The translations under genes and the position numbers were made by a program. A DNA stretch of 6,094 bases, taken from the NCBI GenBank assembly GCA_030145365.1, contig JAQYVS010000362.1:1-6094 (forward strand). The letters are read 5' to 3'. This document shows, one piece after another, positions 1 to 6,094 of this stretch. How positions within the stretch are numbered: position 1 is the stretch's first letter; each line of letters begins with the position of its first letter. A model generated the notes under the pieces. That model had not been told where the DNA came from. It was given only the letters and a program-made list of their open reading frames with translations, and ran no database searches. Origin of the DNA: Desulfofustis sp. (lineage in GTDB: Bacteria > Desulfobacterota > Desulfobulbia > Desulfobulbales > Desulfocapsaceae).

Positions 1-3000
1 AAAAAGAAAACAGCAGGAACAACCAGTAAGGTAAGCAATACGGCACTGACCATCCCTCCAACCATTGGTGCAGCAATTCGGCTCATTACCTCAGAGCCGG
101 TACCGGTACCGAAAAGTATCGGGAGAAGGCCAACGATGATCGCGGCAGCTGTCATCATGACTGGGCGAACGCGCATGCCGGCACCGTGCAGAACGGCTTG
201 GGATAATTCCTCGGGGCCAGGTGGGAAGCCTTCATTTTTTGTATCGGAAAGCATCTTGTTATAGGCCTGATTAAGATAGACGAGCATGATTACACCGATT
301 TCAACAGCAACCCCTGCCAGAGAAATAAAACCGACTCCAACCGCGACACTGAAATTGTAACCCTCATAATACATCAGCCAGATACTGCCGACCATCGCCA
401 GGGGCAGGGTTCCCATAATGATAGCAACTTCCACCATATTCCGAAAATTCATATACAGTAAAATGATTATAATAATGAGTGTCAGCGGGACCACATAGGT
501 CAATTTCTCTTTTGCCCGCAGCATGTACTCGTACTGACCCGACCAGCCCAGAGAATAGCCGGCAGGCAGTTTGATATTCTCGGAAACGACCCTCTGGGCT
601 TCAACCACATAGCTGCCAATATCAACGCCTTCAATGTCTATAAATGTCCAGCCATTCAAACGGGCGTTTTCACTCTTTATCGCCGGCGGACCGTCTTCAA
701 CGTAGATATCAGCAACGTCTGCAAGAGATATTCGCTGTCCGGCCATAGTGACAATCGGCAGCAGGGAGAGCTGTTCCGGTGAATTTCTATAGTCCTGGGG
801 GTAACGCAGATTCACCGGGTATCTCTCCAACCCTTCGATAGTCTGGGTAACATTCATTCCTCCGATCGCAGAAGCGATGACCTGCTGAACATCGGCGATG
901 TTCAGGCCGTACCTGGCAGCTTTTTCCCGCTGAATATCAACCTTGATATATCGGCCGCCGGCTACCCTTTCCGCGTAAACAGAAGTAGTTCCCGGTACGT
1001 CTTTCAGAATCATTTCAAGTTGCTGACCAACCTCCTGGATCACTTTCAGATCCGGTCCGGCAACTTTTATGCCGACAGGAGTTTTTATACCGGTAGCCAG
1101 CATATCGATTCGCGTCTTGATAGGCATTACCCAGGCATTTGTGAGACCGGGCAGTTTAACCAGACTGTCAAATTCCTTTTTCAGACTCTTTGTGGTCACA
1201 CCTTCCCGCCACTGATCCCGTGGTTTGAGTTGAATAAACGATTCGATCATGGTGAGCGGGGCTGGGTCAGTTGCAGTTTCCGCCCTTCCAACCTTGCCGA
1301 AGACAGTCACCACTTCCGGAACAGTACGAATCAGTTTGTCAGTTTGCTGTAACAGCTCTCTTGCCTTTCCTACGGATATACCCGGATAGGTGGTGGGCAT
1401 ATACATCAGGTCTCCTTCATCAAGGGGCGGAATAAATTCACTGCCGATCTTGTCCAGCGGCCACAGGCCCACAGCGAGTACAAGCAGGGCCCCAAAAAGG
1501 ACAGTTTTTGGAAACCTCAAAACTGTTTTTAATACAGGCATGTAGACTGCTGTCAACAAACGGTTGAGAGGATTTTTATGCTCGGGCAGGACCCTGCCTC
1601 GAATAAAATACCCCATCAAAACCGGTACCAGTGTAATAGAGAGTGCAGCCGACGCCGCCATTGCATAAGTTTTTGTGAAAGCCAGAGGAGAGAACATTCG
1701 CCCTTCCTGTGCTTCAAGGGTAAATACAGGGACAAAACTGACAGTAATAATCAGCAGGCTGAAAAACAGAGCGGGGCCGACCTCAGTTGCGGATTTTGCA
1801 ACAATCTGCCAACGATTATCATTAGTGATCGGGGTCCTCTCCATATGTTTATGCATGTTTTCTATCATGACTATGGCGCCGTCAATCATTGCACCAATAG
1901 CGATAGCGATTCCGCCAAGCGACATTATGTTCGCATTAAGACCCTGCAGGTGCATGACAATAAACGCGATCAAAATCCCTACAGGCAGACTGACAATAGC
2001 CACCAGGGAAGAGCGGATATGGAAGAGGAATGCAATACAAACAAGGGCAACCACACCAAATTCTTCAAGGAGCTTATGCCAGAGATTTGTGACTGCACGT
2101 TCAATGAGTGCACTCCGGTCATAGACCGGTATGATCTCTACTCCCTCCGGAAGGCCGGCTTTGAGTTCCTCTATTTTGGCCTTAACACCATCAATAGTTT
2201 TCTGGGCATTTTCTCCAAACCGCATGATGATGATGCCACCCACGGTTTCGCCCTCACCGTCCAGATCCGCAACGCCCCGTCGCATCTGCGGACCGGTGCC
2301 TATCTCCGCAACATCTTTTAGTAGCAGCGGGATGCCATTTTTGGTGACACCAAGCGGTATATTACCCAGATTTTTTTCACTTTGCAGATAGCCGGTTGCT
2401 CTTACCATGTACTCTGCTTCGGCCATCTCCACAACCGATGCACCGATCTCCTGGTTGCCTGCCCTGATTGCCATATGTATTTTCGACAGCGGGATACCAA
2501 AGGCCCTCAGTTTATCAGGATTGACCATCACCTGATATTGTTTGACCATACCACCTACAGCGGCAACTTCTGAGACACCGGGAACTGTCTGCAGTTCATA
2601 TTTTAAAAACCAATCCTGAAGTGATCGCAGTTCACTGATGTCATGCTTGCCGGTTCTGTCCACCAGAGCATAGAGATACACCCAACCAACACCAGTTGCA
2701 TCCGGCCCCAGCTGCGGTCTGGCATTGGCTGGCAGCGAGGGCGCCACCTGACTGAGATACTCGAGCACCCTGCTTCTCGCCCAATACAGGTCTGTCTTTT
2801 CGTTAAAAATTACATATACGTACGAGTCGCCAAAAAACGAATAGCCCCGGACAGTCACTGCTCCGGGTACAGAAAGCATTGCAGTTGTCAGGGGATAGGT
2901 CACCTGATCCTCAACTACCTGTGGTGCCTGCCCGGGATAGGATGTTTTTACAATAACCTGTACATCTGATAAGTCCGGCAGCGCATCAACAGGTGTGTTC

Positions 3001-3095
3001 TTCAGTGAATACAGGCCAATCCCGACCAGCATTACGGTTGCCAGGATAACGAAAAAGCGATTTTCAACCGACCATCGTATAATAGATGCAATCAT
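1..3095 (-). CDS. cusA: Cu(I)/Ag(I) efflux RND transporter permease CusA (3' end outside window)
   Basis: Inner-membrane proton-driven pump of a tripartite CusCBA complex that exports Cu(I)/Ag(I). The frame is open from the ATG at 3095 to the window edge, giving 1031 codons; E. coli CusA has 1047, so only a short C-terminal tail is missing. The protein starts MIASIIRWSVENRF, followed by TM1 and NTPVDALPDLSDVQV, nearly identical to E. coli CusA. Two large periplasmic loops (about 35-335 and 545-860) separate the membrane segments. Metal triad residues M566, M616 and M665 match E. coli M573, M623 and M672, with D610, E618 and R662 also kept. Ladder residues M271, M391, M403, M479 and M1004 are present. 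Relay residues D405 and E932 are kept, but the K984 position is V979. CzcA's extra Asp (D402) is Ala399 here, which argues for Cu/Ag over Zn/Co/Cd. AAAGGA lies 7 nt before the start. Family assignment is very secure; substrate is inferred from these residues. Confidence 0.97.
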   Translation of the reverse strand, partial: MIASIIRWSVENRFFVILATVMLVGIGLYSLKNTPVDALPDLSDVQVIVKTSYPGQAPQVVEDQVTYPLTTAMLSVPGAVTVRGYSFFGDSYVYVIFNEKTDLYWARSRVLEYLSQVAPSLPANARPQLGPDATGVGWVYLYALVDRTGKHDISELRSLQDWFLKYELQTVPGVSEVAAVGGMVKQYQVMVNPDKLRAFGIPLSKIHMAIRAGNQEIGASVVEMAEAEYMVRATGYLQSEKNLGNIPLGVTKNGIPLLLKDVAEIGTGPQMRRGVADLDGEGETVGGIIIMRFGENAQKTIDGVKAKIEELKAGLPEGVEIIPVYDRSALIERAVTNLWHKLLEEFGVVALVCIAFLFHIRSSLVAIVSLPVGILIAFIVMHLQGLNANIMSLGGIAIAIGAMIDGAIVMIENMHKHMERTPITNDNRWQIVAKSATEVGPALFFSLLIITVSFVPVFTLEAQEGRMFSPLAFTKTYAMAASAALSITLVPVLMGYFIRGRVLPEHKNPLNRLLTAVYMPVLKTVLRFPKTVLFGALLVLAVGLWPLDKIGSEFIPPLDEGDLMYMPTTYPGISVGKARELLQQTDKLIRTVPEVVTVFGKVGRAETATDPAPLTMIESFIQLKPRDQWREGVTTKSLKKEFDSLVKLPGLTNAWVMPIKTRIDMLATGIKTPVGIKVAGPDLKVIQEVGQQLEMILKDVPGTTSVYAERVAGGRYIKVDIQREKAARYGLNIADVQQVIASAIGGMNVTQTIEGLERYPVNLRYPQDYRNSPEQLSLLPIVTMAGQRISLADVADIYVEDGPPAIKSENARLNGWTFIDIEGVDIGSYVVEAQRVVSENIKLPAGYSLGWSGQYEYMLRAKEKLTYVVPLTLIIIIILLYMNFRNMVEVAIIMGTLPLAMVGSIWLMYYEGYNFSVAVGVGFISLAGVAVEIGVIMLVYLNQAYNKMLSDTKNEGFPPGPEELSQAVLHGAGMRVRPVMMTAAAIIVGLLPILFGTGTGSEVMSRIAAPMVGGMVSAVLLTLLVVPAVFF

Positions 3096-3102
3096 TTTTA
3101 TG

Positions 3103-3111
3103 TCCTTTCCC
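3103..3111 (-). promoter_or_regulatory. Ribosome binding site of cusA
   Basis: The minus strand reads GGGAAAGGA, ending 7 nt before the ATG at 3095-3093. This strong Shine-Dalgarno match supports that start, as does the N-terminus, which aligns with the start of E. coli CusA. It shows cusA can be translated independently of cusB despite sharing an mRNA. Confidence 0.85.
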
Positions 3112-3113
3112 GA

Positions 3114-3136
3114 ATTTCTCACCAATCATGAGAAAT
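3114..3136 (-). other. Small inverted repeat between cusB and cusA
   Basis: ATTTCTC (3114-3120) and GAGAAAT (3130-3136) form a perfect 7-bp stem around a 9-nt loop, just upstream of the cusA Shine-Dalgarno sequence. It is AT-rich with no following T-run, so it is not a convincing terminator. It could mark an mRNA processing site or modulate cusA translation, but may equally be chance in a 67-nt spacer. Confidence 0.4.
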
Positions 3137-3162
3137 GCGGACTATTTGCTCAGTCAGTTGAT

Positions 3163-4752
3163 TTACTGTTTTTGACCGTCATGTTTCTCTTTATCGAGAC
3201 TGACATCATCAAGACTCATGTCATCAAGACTTAAATCATCAAGGCTTTTGTTTTCATCGGCACCGGGAATTTGCACCCTGGTAATCTGGTACTGGTCTTT
3301 CTGGATTTTTGTTATTTCCACATTCAGCGTCATATCAGCGTGAAGGGTACTCAAATCAACCTCATCCGCCACTGTAAAATCCATAGTCATTTCAGGCCAG
3401 TCCCACTTGCTTATCGCCTTATGTGATGCATTGATCATCCGCTGAGCAGCCATCAGGCTATTGATAGTCGCTTCGACCCAGACACTTGCTGGAACTGTCT
3501 CCTCGCCATGATGCATTCGTTTGAAATCAGAAGTCTTGCTCGATTCAGAATCGATCAGGAACTGTGCTGAAGTAACAACTTCTTCACCCTCTGAGAGTCC
3601 GGATAATATCTCGGCTGAGTGCTCATCAAAGCGACCGATTTTGACGTTTATTGACTTGAAGCGACCTTCACCGAGAGCCAGAACTACACGATTGGAACGG
3701 CCGGATCGAATTACCGCTTCTCTTGGCACAAGCAACCTCTTTTCTGATTTATCCAGATGAATGATGACCTGGGCGAACATATCAGGTTTAAGTAATCTCT
3801 CGTCGTTATCAAACCTCAGGCGCACACGCAATGTTCGAGTTTTGGCATTGAGTGTAGGATAGACATAATCAACAACCCCTTTCCATTCTTTGCCTGGCAG
3901 GTAATCGAGGGTCATTGTCACAGCAAGCCCCACCGCAACTCCGGCGACCTGTCGCTCAAAAACCTCGGCTTCAACCCAAACCTGTTCGAGGGTACCTATC
4001 GACATTATTGTAGAACCGGGTTTGACGAAAAAACCCTGACGAATATTCAAGTTGTCGACAACCCCGTTTTGTGGCGCATAAAAGGTGATATTCTGTTTCA
4101 CCTCTCTTGACTCCCTCAGCTGCTTGATGACCCTGACCGGTACACGCAATGAGGCCAGGCGGTTCTCTGCAGCCCTGATGAGGCGGGGTTTGTTTCGCTC
4201 AAGAGCCATTACCAGTTCCTCCTGCGCATTGACCAGTTCAGGGGAATAGATATTGTAGAGTGGTTCTCCTTTTTTTACCGGATCACCTGAGGCTTTTATA
4301 TAGAGTCTTTCTACCCATCCATTTACTCTGGGGTGGATATGGACCAGCTGATCTTCATCGTAAGTGACATACCCGACCGTCTGAATTTCAGAAAGCAGGG
4401 AACCAAACTGCGCCGGAGCAGTCCTCACTCCCAGATTATTAACAACATCTGGAGAAATTTTAACTGCACCGGGACCTGCATCTGACCCACTGTCGTCGTC
4501 TTCATAGAAAGGTATAAGGTCCATACCCATTGGTGACTGCCCCGGTTTATCCCTTCTATAGTTGGGATCCATCGGGGCAACCCAGTACAACGGCTTTTTC
4601 TCAATGGCAGGCGGAGTACTGCCCTGTTCTATGTGTACTAAGTTGAGCGGTTCAAGGTAGCCGCTTACCAAGGGGTATTTTGTAAAGGTGATAAAGGAGC
4701 CGACTGCAGCACCGACAATAAGCAATGCCAGTATACTAAAAAATCTCCTCAT
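3163..4752 (-). CDS. cusB: Periplasmic adaptor CusB fused to a C-terminal CusF-like copper-binding domain
   Basis: Membrane-fusion protein of 529 aa linking the CusA pump to the outer-membrane channel and passing Cu(I)/Ag(I) to the pump. Residues 4-24 form a hydrophobic signal or anchor segment. Residues 54-83 are the heavy-metal-binding motif (YWVAPMDPNYRRDKPG, then SPMGMDLIP), whose M61, M75 and M77 match E. coli CusB M49, M64 and M66. Lipoyl-like halves (about 138-170 and 221-257) flank a short helical hairpin (172-212). Beta-barrel and membrane-proximal domains follow to about 405. Residues 422-496 resemble CusF, with H444, W452, M455 and M457 in the spacing of CusF H36, W44, M47 and M49. 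E. coli CusB has about 407 aa, so roughly 120 aa are extra. The acidic tail repeats SLDD. There is no cysteine. The ATG overlaps the cusC stop as ATGA, and GGGAG lies 7 nt upstream. SilB-type adaptors share the CusF fusion, so silB is an alternative name. Confidence 0.96.
   Translation of the reverse strand: MRRFFSILALLIVGAAVGSFITFTKYPLVSGYLEPLNLVHIEQGSTPPAIEKKPLYWVAPMDPNYRRDKPGQSPMGMDLIPFYEDDDSGSDAGPGAVKISPDVVNNLGVRTAPAQFGSLLSEIQTVGYVTYDEDQLVHIHPRVNGWVERLYIKASGDPVKKGEPLYNIYSPELVNAQEELVMALERNKPRLIRAAENRLASLRVPVRVIKQLRESREVKQNITFYAPQNGVVDNLNIRQGFFVKPGSTIMSIGTLEQVWVEAEVFERQVAGVAVGLAVTMTLDYLPGKEWKGVVDYVYPTLNAKTRTLRVRLRFDNDERLLKPDMFAQVIIHLDKSEKRLLVPREAVIRSGRSNRVVLALGEGRFKSINVKIGRFDEHSAEILSGLSEGEEVVTSAQFLIDSESSKTSDFKRMHHGEETVPASVWVEATINSLMAAQRMINASHKAISKWDWPEMTMDFTVADEVDLSTLHADMTLNVEITKIQKDQYQITRVQIPGADENKSLDDLSLDDMSLDDVSLDKEKHDGQKQ
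3193..3246 (-). repeat. 15-bp tandem repeat encoding the SLDD tail of CusB
   Basis: About three and a half copies of a degenerate 15-bp unit (plus-strand core TCATCAAGACT) lie within the 3' end of cusB. They encode SLDDL, SLDDM, SLDDV and then SLD, residues 503-520. Copies differ mostly at the fifth codon and at silent positions. The 15-bp period preserves the frame, so slippage would change tail length without breaking the gene. The encoded tail is acidic and probably disordered. Confidence 0.85.
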
Positions 4753-4764
4753 TTCATCTCTCCC
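4749..4764 (-). promoter_or_regulatory. cusC/cusB translational coupling junction with cusB ribosome binding site
   Basis: The minus strand has GGGAGAG at 4764-4758, with GGGAG ending 7 nt before the cusB ATG (4752-4750). That ATG overlaps the cusC stop TGA (4751-4749) as ATGA. The ribosome binding site lies inside the last codons of cusC. Such overlaps usually give coupled translation, fitting fixed output of two subunits of one complex; the coupling itself is inferred. Confidence 0.85.
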
Positions 4765-6094
4765 AAAGGGCTATTATCCGCAATGATATCATCGCTGTTT
4801 TCTATAAAATAATAATTCAACTCGATTATGTTTTTTTGTCTCTCTACATCTATGCCCAATGCGTCAATCTGTGCATTCAGTTCAGCAATTCGTGAACGGA
4901 CCACTTCGGCAAAATCACCATCGTCATTAGTGTACGCCGTAAGAGAAGCCTCGGCCTGTTCGTGTATTTGCGGCAATAACTGCACCTGATACAGCAACTG
5001 GCGCTCATTCAGCCTATTGAGCTGGGTCCTGGTTTTTTCGAAACCGGCTATCATTTTTCGCAATAAGGCCCATTTTTTCGTTTTTACCGCTTCAGTTTGA
5101 GAAATAGAGGACTCGACCTCCTTGTCCTGACGGTTGTCTGTAAAATACGGCAGGTCAAAACTGAACCCGATAGAGACGAAATCGGCTCGATCTCTGCCGT
5201 TCTGGTCTTCGTCACGGTAACCATAATTAACGTTGACTCCCCATACCGGTTTGTACTTTTCCCGGGCAAGATCGATCCCAATTTTACTGGCCTCAATCTT
5301 TCGATCAACAGAAAGCAGGGACGGATGTCTCGAGAAGTATTCATAAAGCTTCTGTGGATCGGCCTGTTGCTCTGCCAGATAGAGCGGCTCCTGCATCATC
5401 TTTATATCTGGCAGGCTCTTATCCAGTTCCAGGCTTGACCAGGGGCGTACCGTCTCTGCAATTGAGTTGTCACTATATTGCTCACGAAAGTACTCACTCA
5501 GCCATTCAGAGAGTTTCTCCATCAGCATCTCCTGTTTCTGTCTCAGTACCGTGAGCCGATCGTCCAGCCGGGTCAGCTCCAGTTGAGCGCGAACAATATC
5601 CTGTTGTCTGGTTTTTCCCAAGGCCGCAGAATAACTGGCCTCCGCGACATCTGCCAGTTGTTCAAACAGTGGTCGATCCCTTTCAATTAAAGTTATGCTT
5701 TCCTGTGCTTTATACGCGTCCAGCCAGAGCTTACTGACTGCAACAACAATTTTAGCTTTGCGATCCAGACGCTGGAAAGGGAACTGGCTTCCAACCGTTT
5801 CAATCTGTTTGCGCTTAATCGCAAGACTGTCTCCTCGAGCAAACATTTGCGCCACCCCTACCTTGAACTGTGTCATGGCCTCCTGATTAAAATCGAAGGT
5901 GTCGGTAGGCAGGTTTGCCAATCCAAAAGTGACCTTTGGATCCGGGAGTGTTCCTGCAGCAACGCTCATTGATTCGATTGCATCCTGGGAGTGCCGGTTC
6001 CCGGCCAGCCAGGGATCGTTGAGTTGCGCTGCTCTTACAGCCTCTTCAAGAGTGAGTGTATTACCGGCGGATTGAGCCACCCCGGTTAAAACTG
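4749..6094 (-). CDS. cusC: TolC-family outer-membrane channel of the Cus efflux system, CusC-like (5' end outside window)
   Basis: Outer-membrane factor (OEP/TolC family) forming the trimeric exit duct of the efflux complex. The frame stays open from the stop at 4749-4751 to the window edge. A GTG at 6080 is in frame, but the codons before it read VLTG and continue to VAQSAGN, which looks like the end of a signal peptide with cleavage after GVA, so the true start lies beyond 6094. Counting from the GTG codon (443 aa), LTLEEAV at 9-15 opens the mature protein as in many TolC homologues. The two-fold repeat is visible: beta-strand segments (about 48-80 and 280-311) each followed by a long helical region (about 103-206 and 316-425). 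The segment QMFARGDSL (78-86) occurs in related metal-efflux channels. No cysteine is present, so the N-terminal lipidation of E. coli CusC is unlikely. Channel role is secure; the symbol follows from operon context, and czcC-like naming is possible. Confidence 0.9.
   Translation of the reverse strand, partial: VLTGVAQSAGNTLTLEEAVRAAQLNDPWLAGNRHSQDAIESMSVAAGTLPDPKVTFGLANLPTDTFDFNQEAMTQFKVGVAQMFARGDSLAIKRKQIETVGSQFPFQRLDRKAKIVVAVSKLWLDAYKAQESITLIERDRPLFEQLADVAEASYSAALGKTRQQDIVRAQLELTRLDDRLTVLRQKQEMLMEKLSEWLSEYFREQYSDNSIAETVRPWSSLELDKSLPDIKMMQEPLYLAEQQADPQKLYEYFSRHPSLLSVDRKIEASKIGIDLAREKYKPVWGVNVNYGYRDEDQNGRDRADFVSIGFSFDLPYFTDNRQDKEVESSISQTEAVKTKKWALLRKMIAGFEKTRTQLNRLNERQLLYQVQLLPQIHEQAEASLTAYTNDDGDFAEVVRSRIAELNAQIDALGIDVERQKNIIELNYYFIENSDDIIADNSPLGEMK

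Noticed and set aside
97..111. Repeated CCGGTA motif, a possible palindromic site.
   Set aside because: It is explained by the conserved GTGTG residues of CusA (GTGAG in E. coli) being encoded by repeated Gly-Thr codons.
1578..2321. A 247-codon open frame on the plus strand.
   Set aside because: It lies wholly antisense to conserved CusA membrane and periplasmic sequence. Its product is low in hydrophobic structure, rich in His/Cys/Asn without motif order, and has no recognisable family. Shorter plus-strand frames at 1020-1352, 1675-2124 and 2643-2969 are rejected likewise.
5097..5438. Plus-strand and alternative-frame open frames inside the channel gene.
   Set aside because: They lie within the well-supported TolC-family coding region, have no recognisable product, and no ribosome binding site was evident.
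6078..6080. GTG as the start codon of the channel gene.
   Set aside because: The frame remains open to the window edge and the preceding residues look like the end of a signal peptide. Starting at GTG would leave an outer-membrane protein without an export signal.
1..6094. A previously undescribed biological system.
   Set aside because: All three genes match the known CusCBA copper/silver efflux system, including a fused CusF domain of a type already described. Only variant residues and the repeat tail stand out.

Overview
The window lies entirely within one copper/silver efflux operon read on the minus strand, right to left. The order is an outer-membrane channel gene (cusC-like, 4749-6094, 5' end beyond the window), a periplasmic adaptor gene (cusB, 3163-4752) and the inner-membrane RND pump gene (cusA, 1-3095, last codons beyond the window). 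All three are heavy-metal-efflux (HME) RND family members. The assignment to monovalent Cu(I)/Ag(I), rather than Co/Zn/Cd, rests on residues read directly from the sequence. CusA keeps the periplasmic methionine triad (M566, M616, M665, equivalent to E. coli M573, M623, M672) and the inner methionine ladder, and it lacks the extra transmembrane Asp of CzcA. CusB carries Met-only metal sites.

The cusC and cusB reading frames overlap by 4 nt (ATGA), so their translation is probably coupled. cusB and cusA are separated by 67 nt holding a clear Shine-Dalgarno sequence and a small inverted repeat. No promoter, terminator, regulator, mobile element or RNA gene is visible. The operon promoter and any cusRS-type regulator would lie right of 6094, and the end of cusA left of base 1.

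In the expected mechanism, the C-terminal CusF-like domain of CusB and its N-terminal Met motif bind Cu(I)/Ag(I) in the periplasm. The ion passes to the methionine sites of CusA, and proton-driven transport expels it through the CusC-type channel. Fusion of CusF to CusB replaces the separate chaperone gene of E. coli. Such fusions are known (for example SilB of Cupriavidus metallidurans), so this is a variant of a described system rather than a new one. Less usual details are a Val at the CusA proton-relay lysine position (K984 in E. coli), an acidic SLDD pentapeptide repeat tail on CusB encoded by a 15-bp tandem repeat, and a CusC protein with no lipobox at the visible end of its signal peptide.

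The proteins look gammaproteobacterial, probably from a marine or other aquatic Gram-negative bacterium. GC content looks moderate, somewhat under 50% by eye. The organism inference rests on general resemblance only and is weak.
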